A DNA stretch of 59,476 nt, taken from positions 1 through 59,476 of the forward strand of contig NZ_JACVVP010000047.1 of the NCBI RefSeq assembly GCF_014534745.1, given 5' to 3'. The notes under the pieces were generated by a model, which worked only from the letters and a program-made list of their open reading frames with translations, had not been told where the DNA came from and made no database searches. Position numbers and translations under genes: made by a program. The stretch is from Flammeovirga sp. EKP202 (GTDB taxonomy: Bacteria > Bacteroidota > Bacteroidia > Cytophagales > Flammeovirgaceae). This document shows positions 37,588-48,074 of this stretch, in pieces. Positions within the stretch are counted from its first letter, which is position 1. Each line of letters opens with the position of its first letter.

Positions 37588-38769
37588 ATGAATAATTTTC
37601 GGAAAATAGTTTTTCAGGCTCGTAATTATTGGATTGGTTTCCTATTATTTTCGGTTTACTCTTTCTTAAGTCTAAGGAATGGTTTATCTCTTTCTCCAGA
37701 TTCATGTCATTATTTGGCTTCAGCAGAAAGTTGGAAAATACATGGGGAATTTTTAGATGCATTCGGTAATCCTAATCTCTTATGGCCTCCTTTATATTCT
37801 ATATTAATTGCTATTGTAGGCTTGAAAGAAAAATCCCTTTTGGTAATCAATTATAGTTCATTACTATTTTCAATTTTTATTTGGATAAAGCTTTTTGAAA
37901 GCAAAGTATCCAGCCAATTCTTTCAAATATTTTTTACAGTACTAGTCGCATCTTCTACATCATTTATTCTTTGTGAAAAGTACATTTGGTCAGAAAGCTT
38001 TTTCATTTTATTAGTGTCACTTTATATTTTTTTTCTGACCAAATTAAAAGAACCATCCTTGAGTATACAATGGCTACTGCTAACTCTTGTAGGCTGTATG
38101 ATTCCATTACAAAGGGTGGCAGGGTTGTATGTCTTAATGTTTCTTTGGATTGGAATAGCTTTAGTTTACGGAAGAACTCAAAAGCAGTATAGGAAATTAT
38201 TTTTTCTACATGTGATAGTAGTTATACTTCCATTTCTATTATGGTTTTCTCAGGGTTTTGCAGGGTTAAATGTAAGAGAAGAAGCTCAATTTGATCTTGT
38301 TTTTTTGAGGAATATAATCCATGACTTTAGTGAGGTAACTAGTAGGTATTTTATCCCGACGTCTAGTAGTTTACCTTATTTATTCTTGTTTTTGCCTTTC
38401 TTACTATTAGGTCTAATCATCTTATTATTCTCTTCAAAAGATAAGAGAATAAGAGTGTCTGTTTTTGTCTATTTAGGGTATATTCTTAGTTATGTTGTAA
38501 CCATATTTATAAAAAAGGCAGGAGCAGGTCCGCAGGAAGTAGAGCGTTTTTTAGCTCCTCTATATCCAATTTTTTGTTTCATTTTATGCTTTCAATTGAA
38601 TATGTTTTACTTGAAGCTAAAAATAAAATGGCAAAGAAAAACCCTAGCTATTCTGTTATGTATCTGGTTGATTTATCCAATAGCTAGGGTTTCTAAAAAT
38701 AGTTGGAATTATGGCCAATTGTCGAAGTATTCAGGGGTTACAATTCCTTGTGATTATCTTAATAAATAA
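37588..38769 (+). CDS. GT39/ArnT-like membrane glycosyltransferase
   Basis: 393 residues with about 9-10 membrane segments. The loop after helix 1 contains LSPDSCHYLASAESWKIHG, with an acidic residue at the GT-C catalytic position, followed by LLWPPLYSILIAI, typical of GT39-related proteins. It is shorter than ArnT or PMT and has no large C-terminal domain. Its last 16 bp overlap the end of the convergent porU gene. Substrate unknown; a role in glycosylating envelope or secreted material is a guess from the neighbour. Confidence 0.65.
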   Translation: MNNFRKIVFQARNYWIGFLLFSVYSFLSLRNGLSLSPDSCHYLASAESWKIHGEFLDAFGNPNLLWPPLYSILIAIVGLKEKSLLVINYSSLLFSIFIWIKLFESKVSSQFFQIFFTVLVASSTSFILCEKYIWSESFFILLVSLYIFFLTKLKEPSLSIQWLLLTLVGCMIPLQRVAGLYVLMFLWIGIALVYGRTQKQYRKLFFLHVIVVILPFLLWFSQGFAGLNVREEAQFDLVFLRNIIHDFSEVTSRYFIPTSSSLPYLFLFLPFLLLGLIILLFSSKDKRIRVSVFVYLGYILSYVVTIFIKKAGAGPQEVERFLAPLYPIFCFILCFQLNMFYLKLKIKWQRKTLAILLCIWLIYPIARVSKNSWNYGQLSKYSGVTIPCDYLNK

Positions 38770-41700
38770 AGCTTTCCAATATTGTGTTTGAACATGTGGT
38801 CAGATGAAGTACTGTTGTGTTTAAAATCCCCATTGTTCTTCTGTGGAATAATAACCCTGTACAAATAGACTCCATTGGCCAATTGATCGCCAAATTCGTC
38901 TTTTCCATCCCAAGCATATTCGGTGATATTATTACCTACGCGAATAGGACCTAATTCATCTTTAAAAATCTCACGTACCACTCTTCCTGTTACTGTCATG
39001 ATTTGAATCTTCATTTCATTAGGAACCTCAACTCCTGTTACTTGAAACACAAACCTTACTTTATCAGAAAAAGGATTTGGATAAGGGTAAAAATTGGTAA
39101 TACTAGCTTCCTTGTTGATTTCAAAGTGTATAGTAAGTCTTGGTGCCTTTCCATCAGTACTTCCATATCCAGAGTTATTTCCTGAAGGGTCTTTGGCGTT
39201 TACTTCCAATAAGTACCTGCCTGAAGAAAGCATGCCATCACTATCCAATAATTCTAGAGGAACAGATTCACTGATGCTAAAGTTGGTAATGATATGATTC
39301 TGATTATTGATACTCTCAGTTGTTGAAGAGGCGAGGTTGACTGGTACCGTTGCACCATCTTGAGGAGTAATAAAAGCTGTGATAATCGTATCATTGTTTG
39401 AAATGAGATTGTCTTCCAATGAAATGAAAGGGTTTTCGTCAATCAAACTAATATTTACATTTGCACTTGGAGAGATAATATCTCCATCAATGATACGTGT
39501 GCCATCAAAAAGTACTTCAATTAATGGATTGATAGAATCTGACGTGATATAGATATTATTAGTTCTAGAGTTATTATTGTTGTAGAAAATTTCTAATTGA
39601 TTCTTATCAGAATTGGCTACTGCACTAATATTAGTTGACCCAAACAATCGTTTACTCGGGTCGTTTTTACTCCATGAATCGGTCGTGATATCTATATTTT
39701 GAGAAGTGTTAGGAGGAAGTGGAGGAAGGTAAATCGAATCCACGAAACTACTAAAAGAATTATCAACAGAGAGATAATTGACTTCAACCAATACACTATC
39801 AGAAAACGCTTGGGAGGAAATATTATGGAATTCATATTCATAAGTGGTATTCTGACCTTGCTGAAGTTTTTCTGGATTATCTGTTTCTTTTGAAATCATA
39901 ACCCCTTCTGGTACGGTTGTATACGCTACTCTCCAATTGTATAATTGAGGAATCAGGCGTTGTGAACTTGTATCCATTAGATAAGTTCTCAGTGAAATGA
40001 AATCATAATTTTTGAGTTCTTTCAGAGAGTCCAAATCAATTCCATTACTTCCAGAAATACCTTTAAATGTAGAGATGGAATCAGGAGTTGAAATAGTTCC
40101 ATTTTCGTCTTGAACCACACCAAAAAGAGTTGTTTCAACTTGACTGAATGGTCCCGGTAAATCGGCATTAATCCACATTCGTGAAAACTGTTTTGATGGA
40201 CCAATCGGAGGAGTGGTGACAGAAGCTGTTTTTACATCTCTTTGGATGGTAAATGTTTGGTCTAATAACTCACCAGTTGAATTAGCATAGAAAACACGAG
40301 AATTACTTGGACTCATTTGGAATCTACTCCAACCTATAAAAGCTAAACCTCTTTGCGTTAAATTGGCTTGCATATCCAAAGTGTCTAAACCAATTTCGGC
40401 AAAACCTTCTAAATGTTTATGGTAGGCATCAAGTCTTGACTGATCAGTAGGTAAGTCTCCTTGGAAATCAAAGTTTCCACTCATAATCGTCAGTACATAA
40501 TCACCTGGGACTATAGATTGGAATTTATAAGTAGGGTCGATAAATAATGAGTACGGACCATTTCTAGTTTTCGGAGAACTTCCGACTACATTTCCTCCTC
40601 GAATATCATTGGAATTAAACATAACTGCTACAGGAGGAAAGCCTTCTCCACATTGTAGGGGTTCCCAATCAAAAGATTGTGCTCCCTTAAAACTGCCATT
40701 TTCTTGGTCAAAAACTAAGAACAATAATTTATCTCCACTATCACCACTTCTCACACAAACTCCATCATCAAGGTAGGTTTGACCGTCTAATTGTACTTGA
40801 TAAAAGTGACCATTGGTGTATGAAGCACCACCTGATTTCACATTAATAATAGCATCATCTATCGGGAAATCCCATCTTAGACTATTTTCATTACCAGTGA
40901 GGAGTGCACCATCAATTGTATTTTGCTGCATTTGGTAAATGGTGCTTTGGTTCCAACCATTACCAGATGTTTTTTTGATCTTAGTAAATGAAATCGTATG
41001 CCAATTGGGGTTAGAAACATTTTCAAGTCTTGTTCTTAAGTAATACACTGTGGTGTCAGCTGGAGTAATTTCCAACAAAGGGACATTCCATCTGAAAAGT
41101 TGTTCTTGATTATCTATTGTTTCTGTTAGAATAACGTTACTGAAAGCACTATCTGTTGCCAATTGAAATAACACGTCTTTTTGTGACTTCTCAATACTAT
41201 AATCATATGCATAAATTGAAATTTGATCGTCATGAACAACAGCATTATTTTGAGGGAAAATAATAGCGACATTTTCACTAAAGAAGTTTACATTCACTGT
41301 AGCAGAATTATTGAGAAGGTTTAATTCATCGATTGTTGTTATCACTTGCCCACTAGGAGTAAGTGTATCTCCAATCTTTACAGTGATTAAGTTAGAACCA
41401 TTACCGCTTTGTTGATCTTCAGGAGTATTGACTACAGAAATTAAAGTGTCTATAGTGTAATAAGGAGCACTTATAGAATCTATATAAGTATTTCTTGAAG
41501 AAACTCCCGTTCCATATTGTCGATTGACTTGAATATAGAGTTTATTATTATAATAGGTATGCCCAAAGTTGTCAATTGTAATTTTTAGTTTATAAAAATC
41601 ATCAGTGGCGTTGATACTATTTCCATTTTGACCAATAGCAATAATTTGATCTGATTTAACAGAAAAGTCAACTTTACTTGGTGAGATTTTGATGTATGGA

Positions 41701-44054
41701 TCACTTTGTAATCCCGTTTGTTCTACAATAGCCTGCCTTACAATAGAAGTGCTTGTCAACATTAACTTTTGAGCTTCTAAGAGGTGGTAGCCTAAAGGTA
41801 GTCCTACTTGATTTTGGAAGAAAGCTTCATAAAAGTCGTATCCATACCTTCGGAGGTCATCTTCATTACCCAAGCCAGATTTAGCCATAAAACCAATTGC
41901 CCCTTTATCAGGTGTTTCAATCCAATCTTCACCCCATGATTTTGAAGTCGTAAAGAGGTTTCCTCCTCCACATCCTATCATGTTGATAAATGGATAGCGT
42001 CCTTTGTTTTGATACCCTTTGGATGGATCACTTGCCTCTCCAATATCTATATCAGCGGATTGAGCAGAAGAGTGACCTAAGAAAGTCATTAATGAGACCC
42101 CTTCATTGATAATTTCAGAAACATCAATGAATTCAACCGCTCCCTCATTTTCTCTACTTTGCGTTTGAACATCTCCACCTTGTAAAGTATCAATAAAAAT
42201 ATCTTTATAATCGTCGATTGTATTTTTAAAACTTAATTGCTGTCTAGCATCTGCTCCTCCACTAAGGTGAAGTGCATTTTTACGCCATAATGCATCAAAG
42301 GAAATACTTTCATGTTCTTGCACCTTGAAGAGGTAATTTTCGATGACTTGAGGTGTGTGTGCTGCAATTCTACCTACAGGAATTATCCCTTCCTCTTTTC
42401 CATCAAATCCCATAGTATAGGCATTATCCGCACCAGGGTATCCGTAAGTAGGGACATAATGAAAAGCCCTCGAACCCGAAAGTGTTTTTTCATAGGGATC
42501 AGCATCAAGGTCTATTCCTTTACCAAGAATAAGAATGTATTCTAGTGATTGATTTCTCAATAAATCAATACAGTTTCTAACAGCAAGAGGCGTTTGCTCT
42601 CCCCAAGAAAAAGTATTGTATAGTTTTAAAATATCTGCAACATAAACATTATTTGCTCCTCCTTGTGTACGTCGATAATCCGCATAGGCTGCAACAGGAT
42701 CGCTGTAAGTAGCACTAGGTTGCATCAAGGCAGGGTGAGATATGATTAGATAATTGTAATCAAGGTTATTGGTACCAAACTCAAATTCTGCAAGTGAAAG
42801 GTTAGTAACTGCTTTTGTTGAGGAACTATAATATAAATTGACCCTTTGACCATTGGTGTTGTTTACAATTGATTGATCGCTAGATCCAATTCTATTTTTC
42901 TGCAGTAAGACAGGTCTTTCAATAGAAGTGATATCGTAGAAGTTACCACCATTATTTTCGGGTGCTGCAATGACTTTTTTTGTATCTGGGAAAAGGAAGA
43001 AAGAGAGGTCGCTTGTCGTAGAAATTGCAGAATGATTTTGAGGGTAAGTAAGGTTAAAATAAAGGACACCAATCTGATTATTATCTGATCCAGTACCATT
43101 ATTTTGGTCCACCAAAAGCACGTGTGTACTGCTATTTTGAAAGTCAGAATTACTTAAAGCGATCTCAAGATTATTACTTGTTTCGTATTTAGAAATACTA
43201 ATGTTATCAAGCTTTGGTACAGTAGAGTTGGATGTGTTTCCAATTTCAAAACGAATATTAGCTCCTGACCTTCTTGCTGAAAAGTTCATGAGTTTACTTT
43301 CTAATTTAAAATTGGCATCGTTCGTTAATGAAGTATAGAGGTTATTGATCCTTAATTGAAAACTGAGTTCCGATATATTTTGATTCTTATTTCTAGTGTT
43401 ATAGGTGGTCCAAGAACGAGGACCTCTAAAAGCTGAACTGAATGACGTTCTATCTGACTCTCTAAAGCTAGGATTGGCCGAAGCTCCTTGACTAAAAGAG
43501 GTTCTGAAGTTAAAACTTTTTTCAGTTGGAGTATCTCTGTATGTTTCGGTATGCCAATGAAAATCTGTAGAGGTAGCGCCACTACTACTCACATTACTGG
43601 TTTGAATACGCAATGGAGAGCTTCCTGACAATGTAGAGGAGCTTAGAAAATAAACAGCTGTTTTAGAGTAAACAGGCTCATATGGGTTTACAAAATCATT
43701 TGTATTCCTAAAAAGGTGTCTGTCTGTTTCTCCATCATTAGGCTGTCCATAGAATTCTAGATAATCACCATTATCAAAACGATTGTTACCATTGTTATCT
43801 TGAATATTGATCGCTACTTCTTCTCCTCTTCGGAACATTCTTATTTCAGAAAGAAGGGCTGAGCCGACAGGATAATTAGCTCCTAGTAGATCGGTGTATG
43901 TAATTCTGTAGATGCCATATTCTCTCACTTCCATTTTGTAGAAAGTGGTATTTCTAGTTTTATCTCTCCAAGCATTAATATCAGCAACTGGAGTTTGGGA
44001 AAAAACAGAAAGGAGATTTAGAAAAAATAGAGTTACGATGAGTAATAATCGCAT
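38754..44054 (-). CDS. porU: Type IX secretion sortase PorU-like (C25 peptidase)
   Basis: 1766 residues, longer than Porphyromonas PorU at about 1160. A signal peptide ends near FSQTPVA. The N-terminal beta domain is followed by the C25 gingipain-like catalytic domain (about 430-790), with His near 660 in LGHSSAQ and Cys near 694 in GCGGGNLF. Large beta-sandwich repeats fill the middle. The last 80 residues resemble a type IX C-terminal domain (NFYPYPNPFSDKVRF, YAWDGKDEFGDQLANG VYLYR). PorU removes the sorting tail of type IX cargo and attaches the cargo to surface lipopolysaccharide. No porV gene lies next to it, unlike in many relatives. Confidence 0.88.
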   Translation of the reverse strand: MRLLLIVTLFFLNLLSVFSQTPVADINAWRDKTRNTTFYKMEVREYGIYRITYTDLLGANYPVGSALLSEIRMFRRGEEVAINIQDNNGNNRFDNGDYLEFYGQPNDGETDRHLFRNTNDFVNPYEPVYSKTAVYFLSSSTLSGSSPLRIQTSNVSSSGATSTDFHWHTETYRDTPTEKSFNFRTSFSQGASANPSFRESDRTSFSSAFRGPRSWTTYNTRNKNQNISELSFQLRINNLYTSLTNDANFKLESKLMNFSARRSGANIRFEIGNTSNSTVPKLDNISISKYETSNNLEIALSNSDFQNSSTHVLLVDQNNGTGSDNNQIGVLYFNLTYPQNHSAISTTSDLSFFLFPDTKKVIAAPENNGGNFYDITSIERPVLLQKNRIGSSDQSIVNNTNGQRVNLYYSSSTKAVTNLSLAEFEFGTNNLDYNYLIISHPALMQPSATYSDPVAAYADYRRTQGGANNVYVADILKLYNTFSWGEQTPLAVRNCIDLLRNQSLEYILILGKGIDLDADPYEKTLSGSRAFHYVPTYGYPGADNAYTMGFDGKEEGIIPVGRIAAHTPQVIENYLFKVQEHESISFDALWRKNALHLSGGADARQQLSFKNTIDDYKDIFIDTLQGGDVQTQSRENEGAVEFIDVSEIINEGVSLMTFLGHSSAQSADIDIGEASDPSKGYQNKGRYPFINMIGCGGGNLFTTSKSWGEDWIETPDKGAIGFMAKSGLGNEDDLRRYGYDFYEAFFQNQVGLPLGYHLLEAQKLMLTSTSIVRQAIVEQTGLQSDPYIKISPSKVDFSVKSDQIIAIGQNGNSINATDDFYKLKITIDNFGHTYYNNKLYIQVNRQYGTGVSSRNTYIDSISAPYYTIDTLISVVNTPEDQQSGNGSNLITVKIGDTLTPSGQVITTIDELNLLNNSATVNVNFFSENVAIIFPQNNAVVHDDQISIYAYDYSIEKSQKDVLFQLATDSAFSNVILTETIDNQEQLFRWNVPLLEITPADTTVYYLRTRLENVSNPNWHTISFTKIKKTSGNGWNQSTIYQMQQNTIDGALLTGNENSLRWDFPIDDAIINVKSGGASYTNGHFYQVQLDGQTYLDDGVCVRSGDSGDKLLFLVFDQENGSFKGAQSFDWEPLQCGEGFPPVAVMFNSNDIRGGNVVGSSPKTRNGPYSLFIDPTYKFQSIVPGDYVLTIMSGNFDFQGDLPTDQSRLDAYHKHLEGFAEIGLDTLDMQANLTQRGLAFIGWSRFQMSPSNSRVFYANSTGELLDQTFTIQRDVKTASVTTPPIGPSKQFSRMWINADLPGPFSQVETTLFGVVQDENGTISTPDSISTFKGISGSNGIDLDSLKELKNYDFISLRTYLMDTSSQRLIPQLYNWRVAYTTVPEGVMISKETDNPEKLQQGQNTTYEYEFHNISSQAFSDSVLVEVNYLSVDNSFSSFVDSIYLPPLPPNTSQNIDITTDSWSKNDPSKRLFGSTNISAVANSDKNQLEIFYNNNNSRTNNIYITSDSINPLIEVLFDGTRIIDGDIISPSANVNISLIDENPFISLEDNLISNNDTIITAFITPQDGATVPVNLASSTTESINNQNHIITNFSISESVPLELLDSDGMLSSGRYLLEVNAKDPSGNNSGYGSTDGKAPRLTIHFEINKEASITNFYPYPNPFSDKVRFVFQVTGVEVPNEMKIQIMTVTGRVVREIFKDELGPIRVGNNITEYAWDGKDEFGDQLANGVYLYRVIIPQKNNGDFKHNSTSSDHMFKHNIGKLYLLR

Positions 44055-44175
44055 TGTAAACGGCAGAATAATAAATTAATAAAAAAGCGTTTTTTAAAAT
44101 TAAACATTCTCACAATAATCTACTAATTTCGAACTGTTGTCTGTCAATAATTTTAAGGAAACCTAGACGAAGCAA

Positions 44176-46281
44176 GTGAATAATATCTTTGATACAAAAA
44201 TTGAATACCTTAAAGGAGTAGGTAGTGTAAGAGCAGAAATGCTCAATAAGGAGTTAGGGGTGTACACTTTTGGTGATTTATTAGAACAATATCCTTTTCG
44301 ACACGAGGATAGAACAAGGTTTTATAAAATCGGTGAAGTGATCAATGATAATGCTTATGTTCAGGTAATTGGCAGACTTTCTTTCATGAATTCAGTGGGA
44401 GAAGGTAGGTCAAAAAGACTAGTGGGTTCTTTCTCTGATGAAACGGGAGAGATTGAGTTGGTATGGTTTAGAGGGGCGAAGTGGATTGAGAAGAAATTAG
44501 CAGTAGGGAAGTGGTATGTATTATATGGAAAACCCCAACGTTATGGTGCTAAAATGTCTTTTTCTCATCCGGAATTAGATGAATTTGATCCTGCTACACC
44601 AAGAAATCAAAAAGGAGGGTTGGTGCCGGTCTATCATACTACTGAAAAGATGAAAAACAAAGGTATGGATAGTCGTGCCTTAGCTAAACTCACCAGAACA
44701 TTACTTGAAAATGTCTATCGATCTATTTCAGAAACTTTACCCGAATACCTAATAAAAGAGAATGACCTTATCTCAAAAGGGTTAGCTGTAGCTTGGACAC
44801 ACTTTCCAAAATCACCAGAAACTTTGGCTCAAGCTCAACATCGATTGAAGTTTGAAGAATTATTCTTCCTTCAATTAAAAATCATTGCCTCCAAGGCGGG
44901 GAAAAGAACCGATAAATTTAGAGGGCAGGTTTTTGAGAAAATTCCAACATTCAACTTTTTTTATAAAGAACAATTACCTTTTGATCTCACAGGAGCACAA
45001 AAAAGGGTGGTAAGAGAGATTTATAATGATATGCGAAGTGGCTATCAGATGAACCGTTTACTACAAGGTGATGTGGGTAGTGGTAAAACCATTGTGGCAT
45101 TTATGTGTATGTTGATGGCTTTGGATAATGATGCTCAATCTGCATTGATGGCACCCACAGAAATTTTATCCCAACAACATTATAATGGGTTAAAACCTTT
45201 TGCGGATGAAATGGGGGTGACGATTGCTTTGCTGACAGGTTCTTCAAAAACCAAAGAGAGAAGAGTGATTGATGAAACGCTGAGAGATGGTTCTTTAAAA
45301 ATCATTGTAGGTACGCATGCTTTAATTGAAGATAAAGTTGATTTTTATAATCTTGGCCTTTGTGTGATTGATGAACAACATCGTTTTGGAGTAGCCCAAA
45401 GAGCAGCACTTTGGAAAAAGAAAAGTAAAGCCAAGCCTCATATGTTGGTCATGACGGCCACTCCAATTCCAAGAACGTTGGCTATGACCGTTTATGGTGA
45501 TTTGGAGGTGTCTATTATTGATGAATTACCGGCAGGGCGTAAACCGATTATCACTTGGCATAAGTTTGAAAAAGGGAGACTGAGAGTATTTGGTTTTATG
45601 AAAGAGCAAATAGAATTAGGTCGTCAGGCGTATATCGTTTACCCATTAATAGAAGAATCAGAAACCTTAGATTATAAGAATCTGGAAGAAGGTTATGAAG
45701 CGGTATCAAGAGCATTTCCTGATTATAAAGTTAGCATTGTACATGGCCGTATGAAACCAGCGGACAAAGATGCAGAAATGCAACGATTTGCTGAAGGTAA
45801 AACACATATCATGGTAGCAACAACCGTAATTGAGGTAGGCGTAAACGTACCCAATGCGTCTATTATGATCATTGAAAATGCAGAAAAGTTTGGACTGGCA
45901 CAATTGCATCAATTGAGAGGTCGTGTTGGTAGAGGAGCAGAGCAATCCTATTGTGTTTTGATGACTGGAGATAAACTTTCAAAAGATGGAAAAGTCCGTA
46001 TTCAAACGATGGTAGACACCACTGATGGTTTTAAAATTGCCGATGCCGATTTAAAATTAAGGGGTCCTGGAGATATAGAAGGGACTCAACAAAGTGGTGT
46101 TTTGGATTTACGCCACGCAGATATAGGTCAAGACGCTGCCTTGTTACAATATGTAAGAGGTATTGCAGAAAAATTGATTGATGAGGACCCTGATTTGGAA
46201 AAAGAAGAGTATGGTATTATAAAACACCAACAATCTTTATTAGTGAAAAAATCAGTGACAAACTGGAGTAGAATCAGCTAA
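44176..46281 (+). CDS. recG: ATP-dependent DNA helicase RecG
   Basis: 701 residues, starting at GTG. An N-terminal wedge (OB-fold, about 55-150) binds the branch point. Helicase motifs follow: LLQGDVGSGKT (motif I), DEQHRFGV (II), MTATPIPRT (III), TTVIEVGVNVP (V) and QLRGRVGRG (VI). It remodels stalled forks and Holliday junctions. Divergent from porU with 121 bp between them. Its stop codon overlaps that of the convergent TPR-HTH gene. Confidence 0.96.
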   Translation: MNNIFDTKIEYLKGVGSVRAEMLNKELGVYTFGDLLEQYPFRHEDRTRFYKIGEVINDNAYVQVIGRLSFMNSVGEGRSKRLVGSFSDETGEIELVWFRGAKWIEKKLAVGKWYVLYGKPQRYGAKMSFSHPELDEFDPATPRNQKGGLVPVYHTTEKMKNKGMDSRALAKLTRTLLENVYRSISETLPEYLIKENDLISKGLAVAWTHFPKSPETLAQAQHRLKFEELFFLQLKIIASKAGKRTDKFRGQVFEKIPTFNFFYKEQLPFDLTGAQKRVVREIYNDMRSGYQMNRLLQGDVGSGKTIVAFMCMLMALDNDAQSALMAPTEILSQQHYNGLKPFADEMGVTIALLTGSSKTKERRVIDETLRDGSLKIIVGTHALIEDKVDFYNLGLCVIDEQHRFGVAQRAALWKKKSKAKPHMLVMTATPIPRTLAMTVYGDLEVSIIDELPAGRKPIITWHKFEKGRLRVFGFMKEQIELGRQAYIVYPLIEESETLDYKNLEEGYEAVSRAFPDYKVSIVHGRMKPADKDAEMQRFAEGKTHIMVATTVIEVGVNVPNASIMIIENAEKFGLAQLHQLRGRVGRGAEQSYCVLMTGDKLSKDGKVRIQTMVDTTDGFKIADADLKLRGPGDIEGTQQSGVLDLRHADIGQDAALLQYVRGIAEKLIDEDPDLEKEEYGIIKHQQSLLVKKSVTNWSRIS

Positions 46282-47894
46282 TACCGATCAATCACATTGG
46301 ATAGGTTTTCTTCTCTTTCGAGTTGAAGTTTTTTTCGTATTCTATATCTTGAAGTATTCACGCCATTGATAGAAATATTGAGTAATTGTGCCATTTCTTT
46401 AGCCGAAAAATGAAGTTTAATTAAAGCACAATGTTTGAGCTCAGTAGAAGTCAAGTTGGGGAAGTTTTCTTTTAAATTTGTATAAAAATCTTTATTGACA
46501 TCAATAAATCGTTTATCAAACTCCTTCCATAGATGTACCCTATGAGTGGTATTTTGTTTTACGATTTTCAATAATGATTTATTCTCAGGAGCATACTTTT
46601 TTATCCCTTTTATCAAATCATTGAGGAGCGTTTCCTTATCAATCAATTGTAAGGTAAATGACGTTAATTCTTTATTTTTGATCTCAAATAATTCCTTATT
46701 TTTCTCTTCTTGATGAATCACTTTAAGACGCTGTTGTTGCTTTTCACTCCTAAACATCTCTTGTTTTTGTTGTAGATAAACAACTAGGAAAATGATAATA
46801 CAAGCAGCGAGAAGAATGATAAGTAAAATATGATTTTGAAGGTTTTTTGCTTTCTGATTAATGAGCTCATTATCCTTCTGAAGTAGAAGTTGATTTCTTT
46901 CTTTTAGTTCTTCCCTGTATTTATTCCGTATCGCTAATAAGCCTGCATTCTGATCACTTTTTGTGCTAAATAGTTCATCATTTACCTTTTTAGATTCCTT
47001 CATTACTTGATAAGCCTCCTCAAATTTTAATTGTTTATTTAGTGTGAAGGCTAATCCACTCAAACATTCTGATTTGGTATCGTAATGTGTATTTCGGATT
47101 TCAATATTTCTTAATGCTTTTCTAAAATAATCTTCAGCTGTAGGCCAATCTTTAATTTTGATATAGGTATTTCCGAGGTAATAATAAATGATGGTAAGGT
47201 AAAAAGGATTAAACTTTTCATAGTGCTTTTGAGCTTTTAGCAATATTGGAAGTGCTTCCTCTAATCTTCCCTGAAGCATAAAAATATAGCCTTTCTCTGT
47301 ATTCAAATAAACTTTTTGCTTTTCAGTATAATTCAGTTGATCTGCTAAGGTATAGCAGGTGTCTAAATAGTTTAGTGCCTTTTGATAATTTTCTTGTTTA
47401 CGGTAATGAAGTATAAAGTTGTAATAGGAGGAAACAATGGATTTTGGAGGAAGTCCCTTTTTTTGAATGGCTAATTGGGCGTATTTGAGTACTTGTTGTT
47501 CATGAAAAAATGCATCCTTTTCCTTGTCAAAAACATTATAAAGCCTACCAATATGTTTATGTACTTCATAAAGAAGAGTGTAATGATTGTATTGTTCAGC
47601 GATCGCCAATGCCTCCCATACTTGATTAAAACTTTCATTGTAATTTCCTTGTCTCGCATAGTGATCCGATAACCCCAATAACGATTTTATAGTCCATGTT
47701 GAGTCTGATTGACGGTTAAAAAAATGATAGCATGCACTTAGTTCTTCAATTTTTGAAGATTCATGCTTTATTACTGTTTTGTATAATTGAATGTATTGAT
47801 TGGTACTGTCATTTTTTGCAAATGAAGAGGTGCTAAATAATAAGATTAGATAAAAATACACCCCTTTTTGTTTGATTAATTCATTCATTTTCAA
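46278..47894 (-). CDS. TPR transmembrane regulator with C-terminal HTH
   Basis: 538 residues. A signal or anchor (about 10-26) precedes six or so TPR repeats (about 30-330). A coiled coil and one membrane helix (about 356-376) lead to a second coiled coil and a C-terminal LuxR-like HTH (about 475-530: LTSTELKHCALIKLHFSAKE, then AQLLNISINGVNTSRYRIRK). This TPR-TM-HTH layout is common in Bacteroidota and acts as a one-component membrane regulator without a kinase. It is divergent from the GH115 gene (180 bp), which is the likely target. It overlaps recG by 4 bp. Confidence 0.85.
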   Translation of the reverse strand: MKMNELIKQKGVYFYLILLFSTSSFAKNDSTNQYIQLYKTVIKHESSKIEELSACYHFFNRQSDSTWTIKSLLGLSDHYARQGNYNESFNQVWEALAIAEQYNHYTLLYEVHKHIGRLYNVFDKEKDAFFHEQQVLKYAQLAIQKKGLPPKSIVSSYYNFILHYRKQENYQKALNYLDTCYTLADQLNYTEKQKVYLNTEKGYIFMLQGRLEEALPILLKAQKHYEKFNPFYLTIIYYYLGNTYIKIKDWPTAEDYFRKALRNIEIRNTHYDTKSECLSGLAFTLNKQLKFEEAYQVMKESKKVNDELFSTKSDQNAGLLAIRNKYREELKERNQLLLQKDNELINQKAKNLQNHILLIILLAACIIIFLVVYLQQKQEMFRSEKQQQRLKVIHQEEKNKELFEIKNKELTSFTLQLIDKETLLNDLIKGIKKYAPENKSLLKIVKQNTTHRVHLWKEFDKRFIDVNKDFYTNLKENFPNLTSTELKHCALIKLHFSAKEMAQLLNISINGVNTSRYRIRKKLQLEREENLSNVIDRY

Positions 47895-47957
47895 CGCTAA
47901 ATGCTAGTGGTTAATTCATCATTTCTATCAAAATAAAAAGAAGTGACCGTATAGAGG

Positions 47958-47984
47958 TATACAAAAATTTTATGTCGTTGTATA
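47958..47984. promoter_or_regulatory. Candidate operator in the regulator-GH115 gap
   Basis: A perfect 7-bp inverted repeat, TATACAA and TTGTATA, separated by 13 nt, midway between the divergent TPR-HTH and GH115 genes. Such a repeat could bind a dimeric HTH protein. It could also be chance in AT-rich DNA. Confidence 0.35.
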
Positions 47985-48074
47985 ATTTTTGAATGACCCT
48001 GTTTTTTGAATAAAAAAGTCTTACAGAGGATCTTTAGCTTGAGAATTATTACTTAAAAAAAAGAACCGATAACC

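Noticed and set aside
37556-37762. 68-residue minus ORF opposite the GT-C gene start
   Set aside because: Overlaps the coding start of a clear membrane protein; no promoter or family resemblance.
42863-43582. Several 60-80 residue ORFs on both strands within porU
   Set aside because: Shadows of the long AT-rich porU frame.
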